Positions 16,181-31,880 of a stretch of 64,000 nt of DNA are shown piece after piece. The DNA comes from Ficedula albicollis. Lineage: Eukaryota; Chordata; Aves; Passeriformes; Muscicapidae. The stretch's first letter is position 1, and each line of letters starts with the position of its first letter. The notes beneath the pieces are model-generated. The model saw nothing but the letters and a program-made list of their open reading frames with translations, did not search any database and was not told the origin of the DNA. The position numbers and the translations under genes were made by a program. The stretch covers positions 5,809,048-5,873,047 of the forward strand of contig NC_021684.1 of the NCBI RefSeq assembly GCF_000247815.1, written 5' to 3'.

Positions 16181-19100
16181 TCACGGGTTTGGCTGATCAG
16201 TTTTACTGCAGGTGCACTTTGTCGTATCACCAGCAGCAAAGTCGCACTTGTTCCAATCGTGCCTCCCTTCCCTGGAGGGCCGTACCTGGGAGCTGGAGCA
16301 GCCCGAGAGCTGTGTGTGCCCTGACAGCTCAGCTGCTCCTTGCTCTTTAATTGTGCTGGAAAGGCAGGGAAGGTCTCTGTGGCTCCAGCCCTGTGGTGAG
16401 GGAGTCACAACAACGTGAAACAATTCCGGTGGCTTTGTCTCTGTCCCGTGCTCTAGTTAGTGTCCTTTGGGTGGAGGAGTAGAAAAGAACCCCAGTGCCA
16501 TTACTCAGCTGACTGTGACCTTGCTAATAGCAAAAACGTGGGAGAGGAAATAGAGAACATCAGGGACATGTTTTATAGTTATATCTAAAGAGGAAGATCC
16601 TGTTTACATTAGAACTGCACTGATGCATTTTCATGCTGCTGTCATACTATTATGGTTAACTCAGACATTTGCTAACACGTTATATTTGCATGCCTTAGTG
16701 TCTCAGTCACTATTAACAATTACATTGCTCTTCTAAAAGCTGTGTGTGTAGCTGTCATCCTGTGGCTGAAGGGCAACAGTGATCACCAGTGTAGCATTTG
16801 GTCAGTGGCAGCAGCCTCATAATTAGAAGTTTTAGCAGTTTCCAAACAGAAGTACCTCTGTGTAAGAAGGTGATGGGTACATAGTGTTGGTTTTAGATTT
16901 AAGGGATACAAATAGGTAATTCTTATGGATTGGGCATCAAAAGATGAAGAACTACAGATGCTAGTTGTCAGGGTGTTATCTTTCTTTCTGGAAATAGTAT
17001 CTTTATGCATATTACAGTAACAGTGGGCTAAGCGAAGACAAGAAAAAGTGAATATAAAATGTAGGGACTAGAAAAATGAAAATCTTGTTCTTGGCTGCAC
17101 TTTCTGACTTGGTTAGGTACTGTTAAACCATGAACTGTAAGGAGACTGTTGATGCAGTTGTGGCAGAAGGGAGTGGAAGGAAGGCAGCCAGTTCTTACTG
17201 GTGAGAAAAGGAGTCTGTGTCCAAAGCAGACCAGAGCAGAAACATAGCAACTTACCACTCTTAAAAGCGCATATATTGAAAAATAGAGGATAGGTTTGTT
17301 TGTCCCAGCTTTGCCAGTCACATTCTGTTCCACAGTATTTTGTGCCTCTCCCTGAGCAGGAGGAGAAGCTGGTGACACCACATGGGTCTGTTACGCTGGT
17401 ACAAGAGCAGCTCTCGCTCTGTTAGGGGCTGTTTTGTGCAAAAATTCTGTTTTTCTGATAGCTTTGTCTGGATCTTTCTAGCCACTGGCATCATAAAGTC
17501 ATTCCAGGACACCTTTTTATGTCACGTACAAAACACCTGATGTGTTGTTCCAAACCCTTGGGACTTTTTGTGACAGATGCGACAGAAAAGCAGGAACTCG
17601 TGGCTGAGAACAGAGGAGAGCGTGACCTCAGCAAACATCTGGGCACCTACACAGCAGTTCCTGGAGGGATGACACAGCTGCTGGAGCTGCATCACAGAAC
17701 TGGTTGCATTTAAGCTGGAGTAGATCTGGTCCTGGAGCTCTCTGGCACAAGAGAGGCACTGAGGAAGAAACAGGTGGCTGTTTGAGATTGTGACTGCAGT
17801 CAGGCTCCTTTAGAACAGCAGTAATTCTCTGTGTGCAGCTGTATAATTTCTCCAGCTCTTGTCTTACCCGTGACTGTCTGGTATTTAAATTTAATAAGGA
17901 GGAAATCACTTGTCTTTCACTAGTCTATTTTTTTTTTTTAAAAGGAAACACTAGAAGGCGATGTTCTAATACTTCAGTTGTGATTAATGGCATTGAACCC
18001 TCTGTAGTAAAAGAAATTAAAGTAATGGCACCAGAGCACAATTGCTCTTTATGCACAGAAACTGTCTTTCTTTGAAAAATATTCGATTTGACATGTAAAG
18101 AATAGGAAATTTTGCTAAGTGGCTTAATCAAAGGCTGACCCAGATGTGCCTTTTTCTAGACAAGTTTTACCATGCTTGCATTCAGTGGAAAAAAGAAAAT
18201 ATTTTTAGACATAAGCTGTAAGAAAAGACGGACCTTTTCTGTACCTCATTGCTGGATGTTCATCTACAAAGAACTGAAGGACTGTTCTAAAAGCAAAATA
18301 ATTTAAGATCTGACACTCCAGTGTGCCACCTTTTTGTTCGTGCCCCTGTTCAGTTGCTGTAAAGCTGTGCTGTCAGCTGACCTTCCAATGACATCGTTCA
18401 GACTTCCTGTTTGAAGGGGTAAAATGTGTCAAGGATCAGGTTTTTAGTTCGAGGAAGATGTGCTGGCTCTCTGCCAGGGGGAGTGTGGGAGCTGCCCTGC
18501 TGTGTCTGTCCTCTGATAGTGGTAGGAAAGGCTTTTATCCCAGGCACATCATCAGCCTACCCTGTGTTCCCTCACTGCTGAATGGGCACAACCAAGAAGT
18601 GACAGGAATGGTGAATTTCACACTTTGAGCTGATGTTTATTTGAAAATAATTTTTAGGTTTCCTTTTCTTTGTAGCTCTTGACTCCCTGTTCTGACACAG
18701 AGGAAATGAGGATCAGTTTCACTCTCACCCCACCTTACCATTTAAATGAATGACTTCCTTCTAGGTTTTCCCAGACTCAGATACAATCTGTCACAATCCC
18801 CTAACCTTTATTCTTGTGGAAGGTGCTTTAGCTTGTGATCATCTATTCTGAGTTTATATAGTAGCTTCCCTATCTCCCTTGAAAAGAGTAAAAGTTTGCA
18901 TGTGGTTTTTATTGTTGTCATTTAAGGCCTCACTAATCCATTCCTTAGTCTCTCTGATTCTAAATTGTACCCTGCTGTTACTGATGTGAGACATATACAA
19001 GCCTTTTCTGATGTCTGAATCAGTAGTGAATTTACTAAATATCAGAGCCCACCTATGTTGTGTTTAATTACTGTGGATTAACTGCTCGGCTGTGAGGCTA

Positions 19101-21230
19101 GAGATGTGTGAAACAGTTTCACCCAGATGCTGCAGAAGTTGCAGTACAGGAAAAGCTGAACTGAAGTTGGGTGAGACAGATTCTGTTGGGTCTCTCTGAC
19201 CTCAGGCTCCCACTCCCTCCCCAAGGGAACCAACTGATGTAAAAACACCTCATTTTGTCAGGTCTTCTTGGACTGACAGCCCTCTTGGACTCTGGTCACT
19301 AACTCTCAAGCCTGTTAGCCTGATGGTTTTAGGTGTATTCCTTGGTTTTGTTCTTGCTCCTCCTGCCTTACATTTGGATTTGTTTTTCACTCTGGTTTAT
19401 TTAAGCCAAGCCACTTCAGGAAGTCTTAATGAGTTTCCATTGATGGAAGAAATGCATGTTTATGCTACAGGTCACTAAGCCAAAGATAATATTTTTTCAA
19501 AGTTTGCTGCCATCTTATTTGTATCTTATTTCATAGGATATTGATTTAAAATTATGGTTTTGCTCCTTATGTGTCTGAGGTTCCTTGGTGCAATATTGGT
19601 GTTTATTTCCTGATTCCACAAATCAGGTTTTAAATACTTCAGTATAATACTTTGTCTTCTGTCTTTAATTGCAAACACCTTCTGAGCATTCTGTGGTTGG
19701 GCTTTCATTGGCAGTTAATGATAAGAGAGGGGTGTTGGCACGGTGTTCCCACACATGTATGACGTTTGGTGTGGGTTTAAATAGCTCAAATTTATTATCC
19801 AAACCTGGGAAAGGCATGGGGGAAAAGCCACTGCCCGTCCCCTTACTGAGAAACTGTTTAAAGTAATTTATTAACTAAGCTCGTTTGTCAGAAGATTGGT
19901 ACCTTATCAGAGTGTGGCAGTGTTTGTTTTGGGCTACCTAGGAATGGCTGAGAAATCAAATGTGAGTTGTATCGATGTATTATTGAAATAGAGGAGGCAG
20001 TTGATTCTCTGCAGGTAGAAGGTGTGTGTCTGTCTGTGAGAAAAATACAAATATGCTGGAAAGAGACCAGAGTGTGGGAGTCTGTTCCTTTTTTATGGCC
20101 TTGTTACAGTTTGTGTCTGTAAGGGCTGAGAAGGGTTTACAAAAGTGGAATGATTGGTTACAGGTGCCGTGAATAATTGAGTAGGTGAGTTTGCTGTTGA
20201 GACTCACAGATGAAACAAAAAGAAACCATTCTAATAAAAGATACTATATATATTGTAAGGTGCTCTCTTTGCTTGCATACCTGAAAGGAAATACCTTAAA
20301 AACTACATCCATAATGCCACTTATCTTTACAGCAAGGTTTTCCAACTTAAAAAGCTGTCCAAGGAGTAGGAAGGCTTTTTCACATAAAAAGCTATATTGT
20401 AGGTAATTTAGTAGAATTTGAAATGCCTTAGCAAAAATGTGCTTTTCAGAGGAGTTATTTCATATTTGTATGAATTTAAGAGAGTAATTTTATGAAAATA
20501 ATGTTCTGGGGAGAAGGAATTAAAGGTAATTCCAGTTGCCTTTAACAAAAAAGTATAAAATAAGCTATTGGATACAAAAGGTCTAAACCATATGATCTAG
20601 CTGTTTTCTGTAGCAATTTGCTTTCTGCTTGAGCAGGCTTAGAAAGTATGAAAATTTGATAGCCTGCAACATTAGCAGTGGAATACAGACCTCTAGGTAA
20701 TAGCAACTAGTTTATTCTGCATGGCATTTCCTGAGATGCTGGGCAGTGGCCTGATAGCTTTATTAATGAAAGATAAATTTCTTCAAAAGATTTTATATTA
20801 TTCAGACTTGCTAATACTTCACCCTTGAATGTATTTGCTCTGAGTTACACAGTTCATGTTCATGTGAATTCCTGAGGACCCCTCAGCAGGGTCCGTAGTG
20901 TGGCTGGTATTAAAACTTGTACAAAAGTCAAATCACAAATGGGGGCTTTCCTAGTTATGAAAATATGAACAGCATTGTACTTGCACACCGCAGACACGAT
21001 GCAAAATGTGCTGTATTTATTTTCCTGGAACTCACAAATGCAAGCTCCTAGTGACTTGCCAGGTAAATGCAGAACTGGCATTCCGATGTATGCTTGGGAA
21101 TGCGTTTAAGGAGCACTCTGGGGCATCGCTGCAGCGGGAATGAATCCCTCTGCAGGTAAAAGAAGACTAGCAAGATGTGCTGTTGAGCTGTGATAAAAGG
21201 CGAGATTTGGGAGAGCATTTTTAAAAAGTA
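16181..21230 (+). other. STIMATE: STIMATE intron 1 sequence, nothing recognised
   Basis: About 5 kb of mostly AT-rich sequence. I found no exon with plausible protein content and splice sites, no CR1 and no RNA gene. Assignment to intron 1 assumes the first exon lies in the preceding G run. Confidence 0.5.
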
Positions 21231-21314
21231 GGAAGTGACAAAAGCTCCCCTGGGAGCAGAGGGACTCGCAGGTGGCGGGATCAGGGCAGGACCCTGGACA
21301 GCTCCCGGGGCTGC

Positions 21315-22599
<1,285 letters not shown>

Positions 22600-22600
<1 letters not shown>

Positions 22601-24700
22601 CGCGCTGTCGGTGCGGAGGGAGGGACAGACGCGTTTCCCTGCCCCACGGTCCCCGGCGGGTTTGGCCGCCTGGCAATGAAGGGCTGGGGCAGCTCCCTCC
22701 CGTCTGGCTGCGGGCCAGGAGGAAACAGGATGGGGTGATGGTGGTAGCCATATGTGTTATTCTCTTCCTCCTCCGGGCCCATTCCACGGCAATTAGTGAC
22801 GATCGGTATCGCAGTGCACTGCTGTAGCTGTCGTTGTGTAAGTTAAGTGTCTGTTTGTAGCTGCAGGACTTGGAAAAGCCCTGTGAGGTCACTTTGGTCA
22901 CGGCCAAGTAAATTGTGCCTTACAATGATCCAGTGTTTCCTTATCCCCAGATGGTGAGGTATCACTTGCAGCCATGTAGCATTGCTGTGCTTGTTTGTTT
23001 TAAATAAATCATCAGCCCTTCCACTGCCTCTGTGACATCCTGAGCCGTGTTTGAGACAAATAGGAGAGATGCACTATGAGCTGTAGCAGCAAAAAGAAAT
23101 CCAACCCTGGCTAAATTAGCAAAGTAAATTACTTTATTTCACCATGCTAATATTGTATTACTCTTTAACATATAAAATATCTATGTGTAATAAATTATAT
23201 CCATTGTGAACTCTCCAGAAAAAGGCAAATCTTGCTGACAAATTTCATGCTGTACAAAAGCATTTAATAACAGGGTTTGGAGCTGCTCAGCTGATCCTTT
23301 TTAAGTGAAGGAAATAACCTGGTTTTTTATTAAAAGTGCTTGCAAGATGCCCAATCCTTAGTTGCCATAGATTGTAATGGCACTTTATTGGTCCTTATGT
23401 CCTGATCATGTCAGGTTATTAATATTTTAGTGTCACTAACTATCGTTGAAATGCCATGCCAGTAAAAGTTCAGACAAGGAAAACAAGGCACCAATTTAGA
23501 CAAATAATCTGCAATCTCTGAGTCTCTTTTCATTAGGTCTGATGCCCTACTATGTCTTGCTAGCTCAGAAAGTGTTACATTTTCTTGCTACTCAGCTGAT
23601 TGCTGGATGTAGTTGTAGGCCCCATAATAAGATTGTTCTAAGTATAATTACACGTCATTCACATTATGAAATGTTTAATAAAAAGGATAAGTTATGTTGA
23701 CATTTGTAAACTATTAAAATGATAAATTATCCAGGAACTCTGAAGCTGTGTTTAATTAGAATGAACTTCTGGACTGTTAGCTATACTCGTGTTTAAAGTG
23801 CATAGTGAATGTCTTTTTGACTGGTGTTTTATAATTAAATCTTTAAGGAGCTGATTTGTACAGACACACAGGGTGCAGTTTTCCATTCTGTGGTGATATT
23901 AATTTCATGGTTAATGAAGTTTGCATTCTTAAAGTGGTATTTAACAAAGCCTTATCTGTGTGGATTTTGTTATTGAAGTGAAAAATCAGGTCTGCTTTCT
24001 TATGCCTGCTGGTAGGAAATGTTTTGCATTCTCAAAGATTTCTTGATCTCAGCAAAATTTATTCCCTGTGAAACTCAGTTTATTAAATCTCTGGCTCAGA
24101 GTTTGCATGAGTCTGCCTTTGCACGTGATATGGTGTGGTTATGAGGTTTCAGGGTTTAGTCAGGAATAACCAAATCTGTTCACAGTGATGGTCATGATCC
24201 TGAAGACCTGTTTTTCTGCCACTTACCCTGAATCACACATTTTATTTGTTGTCATAACCTCCTACATATGTTGTCATATGTAAGGAAGGTTGAGAATGAA
24301 AACGAGGTAAAATGACTTTACAGTTCAAATTCCTCATAGCTCACTGTTCAAGGTTCAGATCCATAGTTCAGGTGTGAGTTAGTTTACAGACATTCAGAGC
24401 TACAGCAGGGCAAAGTCGTGTCAAGGAAGTTACTAAACTTGTTTTTTTCTGGGTTTTATGATGTTTTTTCCTCTAAATGTTGCACTTTTTTTTTTTTTAA
24501 TAATAATCAAACATAGTTTTGTAATTCGATGTTGCTGATGTTGGAGACAGGAATGTGACATGGACACATTGAGTTCCTGCAGCAACAGCCAAAATTTGTT
24601 TACTCCTTGTTCTCTCACGTACTGGCTGATGCAGTCAGTGTCTGCTAGGCCCGGTTACCTGTGCAGCCATAGACCCACTATAGCTGTCACAGTTCCATAC
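22600..24700 (+). other. STIMATE: STIMATE intron 1 sequence
   Basis: Begins with about 200 bp of CpG-rich unique DNA (22590-22810), then turns AT-rich. No coding exon is recognisable. Motif density around 22740-22830 and 23100-23750 might reflect conserved non-coding sequence, but that cannot be judged from one genome. Confidence 0.4.
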
Positions 24701-24879
24701 ATTTTGATATGATTTGCATCATTTTGGCTGTTCTCACCTTTTTGGCTACCCTGGGTTCTAAGACCAAGCATTGCTCCTTATTCCTCCTGAAGCCTGGGAG
24801 TTTTGAACTTTCTGTGTTCTCTGGCACTGACCCCCAAAAGAGCACTGCTTTTGACTTGAGGCCTTGGAGAAGGCTTGCA

Positions 24880-25360
24880 AAATTGAGTGAGTTAGAATCA
24901 CTGCTGTGTAGTTTGAAAAGAAGTGTGCAATATCACATGGTGAAGGCTTTGGAATCTGGGGTTTTAACATATAGTAAAAGGTATGGGACAAGATGGAGGT
25001 TCTGGGGCGTTGCCTTCTTCTTCCTTCTTGTTCCTTCTTCTTGATTTTAGGTAGTATTTTTATGATTGGATAGAAAGTACCACACTGCAGGTCACAGATG
25101 TTTAATCATTGAGTCAAAAGTATAAATAATATAAATGTTAGTTTTAAATTGGACAGTTAGTTTTAAATTAGACCTTAAAAGACCTTGTAACAAGTGAAAT
25201 ATGGCTCCATTTTTTCACTTTTAGCTTCTTATCTAGAAGTGCTGTAGCACTCACTGTACCATAAATAAAAATTAATAAACAACTTAAGTCCAAACACAAA
25301 ACTCAGTCTCTCATACTTCAATCCCAGCTCTAACTAAAAGCAAAAAAAAAACCCCAACAC
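24880..25360 (+). mobile_element. solo-LTR-like element, + strand, ERVL-type (approximate limits)
   Basis: Contains 'ACAAGATGGAGG', a GGGGCGTTGCC block and a CTTCTTCC-rich tract. These are followed by a TATA-like AAGTATAAATAATATAAATG (about 25118) and ATAAATAAAAATTAATAAAC (about 25260), a plausible LTR promoter and poly(A) layout. The first blocks are shared with the antisense element at 10.2-10.9 kb. Ends and target-site duplications were not resolved. Confidence 0.4.
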
Positions 25361-25373
25361 TAATACCTCCTCT

Positions 25374-25763
25374 CATGGTCATATGTTGGCTTGCCTGTGA
25401 GAAGAGGAGAACTGTGCCACAGTTCCTTGTTTTGTCTGGTGATGGGACAGTAAAAAGCTCAGGAGCAGCTGGTCTGGAAATTGCAAAGTGCTCAGGATGT
25501 GAAGATTTGTGACAAGGAGTTTATTTGGGTGCTGCTTCTGTTTGAGAGGTTTCTCCATTGCTCCGCTGCATGGTCATATGTTGGCTTGCCTGAGAGAAGA
25601 GGAGAACTGTGCCACAGTTCCTTGTTTTGTCTGGTGATGGGACAGTAAAAAGCTCAGGAGCAGCTGGTCTGGAAATTGCAAAGTGCTCAGGATGTGAAGA
25701 TTTGTGACAAGGAGTTTATTTGGGTGCTGCTTCTGTTTGAGAGGTTTCTCCATTGCTCCGCTG
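25374..25763 (+). repeat. 195-bp tandem duplication
   Basis: Two head-to-tail copies starting CATGGTCATATGTTGGC at 25374 and 25569, an exact 195-base offset. One visible difference is CCTGTGAG versus CCTGAGAG. The pair abuts the LTR-like element. Confidence 0.95.
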
Positions 25764-25769
25764 ACACTG

Positions 25770-28700
25770 TGAAAGGCATGAGCTGATGGAAGTAACTACA
25801 AATAAGGTTCACTACAGCAATCTTGGGCAGACTAGCCCAACCCCTTGAGTAAGTTCTTTACTTACAGAAACAACCTTTCCTTGCTTTTTCTTTTTTCGTT
25901 GTTATCTTTTTCTATTTCTCAAAAATACAGAATTTTTCCTTGGAACAAAAATTACTTTTAAGTTACAAGCAGCTATTCACAACTCACAGCATATATCCTC
26001 TGTCTCTAATAATTTTTAAAGATATGATGCTCTAAAATTTAATTCCTTTTTAGAATAATTGCCTTTGTTTCTTTCCTGGTATTGGAGAAGCTGCTATTCA
26101 ATATCTTCCAGCACACCTTTGAGGCAGGTGGTGTGGCTAACAGCCTATGCTATTTTATATACATAGGACTTAAATGCGTTCTTTGGAAGGTAATTGTAAT
26201 GTTAGAAGATGAAATAATCTGAGGAGCTTTAAAATTATGGGGGGTGGGAGGGAACCCCACCCTCCTCCATCTAATCTTAAAACTTTGGGCTACTTATGGC
26301 AGTATGTTTTCAGTGCTGGCATTAGGTTTTGGTGTTAAGGAGTAAGAAGTCTTTTGTAGGTGGAAATTGTTACATGATTTCATCCTGATTTCATAAATTT
26401 AATTTATTAGGTGTATACCTAGTTGTTAGATATATTATATCAAAGAAGTCTGCATAATTGGCCTCTGACTCTACTTTCATGGTATTTGGTCATGTGTAAA
26501 GAGAATCTATGAAAGTAGGTTGTGTATCTTTTGTTCTTTTTAAAACATTTGGTGTTGTATGAAATGTCTGTCTTGCAATTCAATGCTCTGATAGTTCCAG
26601 CCTAGAAAGACTGAATCTGGTAAGCAAAGCTCTTTAGAATTTAAGTGGCCTCTGAACATGCAGTTTACATCTACCTTTGGCCTTCTTGATTAAAAATATT
26701 TGCTGTTTTATCATTTTTTACAAAGTTTTCACAGCTTTCCTTTTACATCCTTTTTGTGTCTGAACTTACATTTCAGGTTTGCTTTCTGCTTTTAAAACTG
26801 CTACGGTTTCTGCCTTGCTTAATATTTTAATGAATGGTGATTGAGTTTGGAGCTGTGCTTTGGCAGTTTTGCCCATTCCCAAGAGCTGATTTAAAACAAG
26901 CAGCTTGAATGACTTAAAGTTCATTGATATCTGTTGTCATACTAATAATGTTCAGAAAGCTTCATGTATTATTGAGTGATCTTGTGCATGCTGTACGTGA
27001 AAATGGTGTTGTGAATCGTAAATTGCTGCTTAGTGCACATTAATATGGATTGATTCTATTTGTTTTGTACTAAATAATTCATGTTTCCCAAATGGTTCTG
27101 ATTTCTAACAGAGAAAAAAATCCCCAGGAGCACACCAGACTGTATTTTTCAGTCTTCACTGGGTGCTTCTGTAGCGTGGCAGGTGGCAGAGCTGTTTTTC
27201 TAGAAACCTTGCTTTTTCATTTGGTAGTTGTTTAATGATACCTGGTTCAGAGTATAAAAGTATTTGCAGGAGGGATCTGTACCAACATTCTAAAGCCAAT
27301 CTCACAGGCATTTTCACTGGAAGCTTAGATTTACTTTGCTTTAGCTATCTCATACCTGTTGAAGAAACAGAATAGCAAATACATCTGCCTCTGAAAGTGC
27401 TGGGAAACTGATTTATGATGACTTTCAAACAGAGCACACCTTGACCCAACGGTGCTGTGTATGCTAAATGCAAAGATAACAAATGCCTGTCTCTCAAGAC
27501 TGAATCGTGGCTTTTAACTTTATTATTTGGATAAATATTTCCTAAGCTACTTATGCTGTTTACCTTAAAGCAGTTACTTGCAGCCCTTTGTTTTTAGTAT
27601 TGCCATGGCTTTTGGGAGCTGAGGGCTGGATGCTTCTGTTTACAGTGTGTGTTGTAGATGCATTTTATGTCTTCTAAAGTGCTCCTCTCTCTGGGGAGAC
27701 AGCAAATAGGTTAGTAATCAAAAGTGAGAAGTTGTGTGCAATTCTCTCTCTGCTAAGATAGTTTAGCTGTTTTACAAGTAAGCATTACCTTTAAAAAAAA
27801 AAAAAGGAAAAAAGGGAATAAGCTCCATGACAATGGCTATTGATGTGGTGTGTCTGAGCTGCTGGCTCTGCTAAGATGTATTTGTTTCCTTTATTGACAG
27901 CCAAGTTAATGCATCTGTCAGAGCCACACTGTCATGTGCTACCAGAATCAGTCTTGCTGAAATTGTCTTAGGCTGAGTTCTATGCAGGTAATATGATTTA
28001 TTTGTGTCTCTCACAGCCAATCTATACAAGCTAAGGATTTAGGATTTTTTTGGAGTTTAAAGTATGTACATGTTAGGAATAAAAAACTTGCCAGCCTCTT
28101 GTAATGCATTTGGCTGCCTTTCCTGAAGCAGCAGAATCATCTGATTTATTCCAAAGCTCAGACAGCAGTATTTAGGGTTCTTTTCCTAATAATTATTTGT
28201 CCTCTCCTCCCCTGCACTGTGAAGGGGAGCTTTACTTTGTGATAGCCATTCCCTGCAGAATAAATTTTTAGCTCTCACTAAACCTTTAAAGGAACAAAAC
28301 TTACAGGTAGGTTTTTGGCTGGCTGTGGAAGCAGGTAGGAAGTAAATGCTTTTACACAGGTAACTTTCAGTTACTGTATTTCACCAGCACTTATCCAGCA
28401 AACACTTCTGCCCATTTGATAAATAATGTGAAATCCAGCACCAGCACCTTGTTTTCAGTCATGTCATCTGTGTTGAGACAAAGGAGCCCAGGTCATGAGA
28501 TAGCTGGGTTTGATGGATGCTTGGCACTGATGTGTTTAACTTTGCAGTAAAACAGAGCCCCTTGTTCTCTTCTCTGACAAAAGTGCCAGTCAGGCCCACA
28601 AAGGTTTGCTGCCTTAACCACAGCATTATCATCACTGTTGCCAGTGGAACGGAGACTGGGATAAGATCTGTGGTTTGCAGGTACCTCGTGGCTGTGCAGG

Positions 28701-29990
28701 CACTGCATCTTCAGTGTGACGTGTCCCTGAATAACCAACTGGCTGGGTCATTAAACTTCATTGTGTCCAGCTTTCTAGAAAGTTTCTCCCTGGGTGACCT
28801 TCTTTAATGAACCAGTTCTTAATTACACTACAGAACCATTAAGGCCAAGGGCACAGTGGAATTAAGGAAGGACTTGTGTACTTGCATGGCTAATACTGTT
28901 TTCTCTCTTACAGAAGTTTTAAAAATCCTTTTTGCCCGGCAGCAAAACTGGGGGCTCATGCACTTCATAGCGTGCCAGTCTAATACTCACTAGCACAAAA
29001 TTTTCCCTTGAGTCAGTTATTCCATAACTTTTTTCATAATGAAGAAACCATGATTCCTGGTGTGTTTCTCCAATGCAGCAATATCACTGGGAATCAGTTC
29101 TAGTCCAATATAATTTCTGCTTTAGTATCATGTGTGTCTCAAGTGTGGAGAAGTCTGAGTCCTTAAGCAAAAATATGATGTAGAATTCTGGGGCCCTTAT
29201 GCAGGTAAATAAGCAGCAGGCTTTCAGGGTGTCCTGCATTTGAGCATGTAGCTAATGGGACACAGGAATAGAAGGAAGAATTTGCAGTAGGGCAAAAATA
29301 GAATTGCCAAGTGCATAGTGCATTTTGGGGCTGGAGAAATGGGCAGCATAAAAAACACTGGTTCTTTTGGTGTTTTTTTGCAATCACATTTATTACCTTT
29401 TTTAAAACAGACGCACACATAATTCGGAGATGCCCAGCTAATAAGTGTCACAAAAACTTTTGGCAATTGAGTGATACATAGTTTACACACCTATATATCT
29501 TTTCTAAGGCATCACTGTAGCCTGTACTCATTGGATATGTTGTCTTGCACAGTTAATTCTAAAAAGAAAAATTCTATTTTGTGGAAATATTTTATGTAAT
29601 CTCATTAATTACTTACTCTCACTATGCTGCTACCAAGAAAATAATGGGAAGGGGCCAAAGTGAAATGACAAGACAAGCCTTTTAAAGGCTTTGCTTTAAG
29701 AGTAAAGGGAGGTAAGTTTAAATTAATGATAAAGATCACAAATAACATGAAATTCACTGATAGTTGTTATTCCATAGTCACGTGAATTTTCAGGATTTAT
29801 AAACGTGTATATGCTTTTTCAGAACAGACAGGTTCCCACTGCTGTGGGGAAAATGTTGATACTAACAAGTAGAACAGTGTTTTTCAAAGTCTTCTGTGGT
29901 GGTTTCAGTTCAGCCAGGCAGAAATACCAATTTCATGTAGTGGTTTTAGTTCACCGATTTGAGATTTCCTGGCCAATGCAGCAATTACTG
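25770..29990 (+). other. STIMATE: STIMATE intron 1 sequence, nothing recognised
   Basis: AT-rich, apparently single-copy sequence. A short GGGTGGG/CCCACCC stem at 26241-26266 and an A12 run at about 27793 are the only notable local structures. No exon or RNA gene was found. Confidence 0.45.
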
Positions 29991-30450
29991 TGGGTTTAGT
30001 GCTGGCTAAATCACCAGTGCACCCACTAGAATTATTTACTCATTTCCTGCTGTGAGATAGGATTAGGAGGAAGGCAAAGCAGGTTCAAACTTTGAAGGGT
30101 ATAAAAAAGAACTTTATTTACAGAAATAAAAAGAAAAAAAAAGTGAGAATCAGAATAAAACCTTCAGAACACTTTCTTCTTCCTCCACACCCTCTTTTCT
30201 TTCCCACTGACAACGTACAGAAACAAATCAGTCAGTTTAGCATCTCTAAAATAGTCTTTGTCCAATTTCCTTAGGGAGAGGAGTCTCTCTCTTTAGTCTA
30301 TGGAGACTTCTCTACAAGAAAACAGTTCTGTCATGGCTTTTAATTTTCATGAATAGCAGCCACACAGAAATCTGCCATTGTGAAGCCCCTCCCATTTTTT
30401 AAGCCTTCCCACAGCTGAATTCATGGGCTATGTCAGTATATGGGTGTCAC
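29990..30450 (-). mobile_element. LTR-like dispersed repeat, antisense (copy 1)
   Basis: Clearly related to 60925-61395. Shared blocks include GGGTTTAGTGCTGGC, TTATTTACTCATTTCCTGCTG, GATTAGGAGGA, CACACCCTCTTTTCTTT and GGGAGAGGAGTCTCTCT. On the minus strand an AATAAAG (from CTTTATTT near 30112) sits before about 100 bp of downstream sequence, the layout of an LTR poly(A) signal and U5. The family name is not certain. Confidence 0.5.
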
Positions 30451-30518
30451 GTGTAAAGGAAGCTGCCACAGTACTTACAGGGAACTATTTTCCATAACTG
30501 GTTCCTTTCCTTCCTTAC

Positions 30519-31519
<1,001 letters not shown>

Positions 31520-31880
31520 TTTCTTGGAAAGGTCTTCAAATGTCACCTGCTCCCACCTCCTGCTCAGAGCAGGGCCTGTCCATGTCCCCTTGCTTTGAGC
31601 ATTGTGCAGGGGAGTTTTCAAGATCTGTCAGACTGCAGTCACTGCAAGTTCTTTGGGCAACTTGTTGCAGAATTTAATTGCTCTCACTGGAAATTTTTTG
31701 CTTCTTTCACCCTGGAATTTCCCTGTCTCCAACTTGTGGCTGTTTCCTGTGGCCCATGCACTTGTAAGAAGGGTCCAATTCTTCCCCAGCTGAAACTGCT
31801 CACACACGTGAGGAAATGTAAATGTGGTGTGCAAATGTGATCCTCACCAGCCTTTCCTCCTTTTCACTTTGGCCAGCTCA
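31520..31880 (-). mobile_element. older CR1 LINE fragment, antisense
   Basis: Diverged reverse complement of a CR1 3' region. It has, in order, TTGGAAAGGTCTTC, CTGCTCAGAGCAGGGCC, TTTGGGCAACTTGTTGCAG, CTCTCACTGGAAATTTTTTGC, TGGAATTTCCCTG and CCTCACCAGCCTTTCCTCC. The divergence suggests an old subfamily. Confidence 0.8.
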
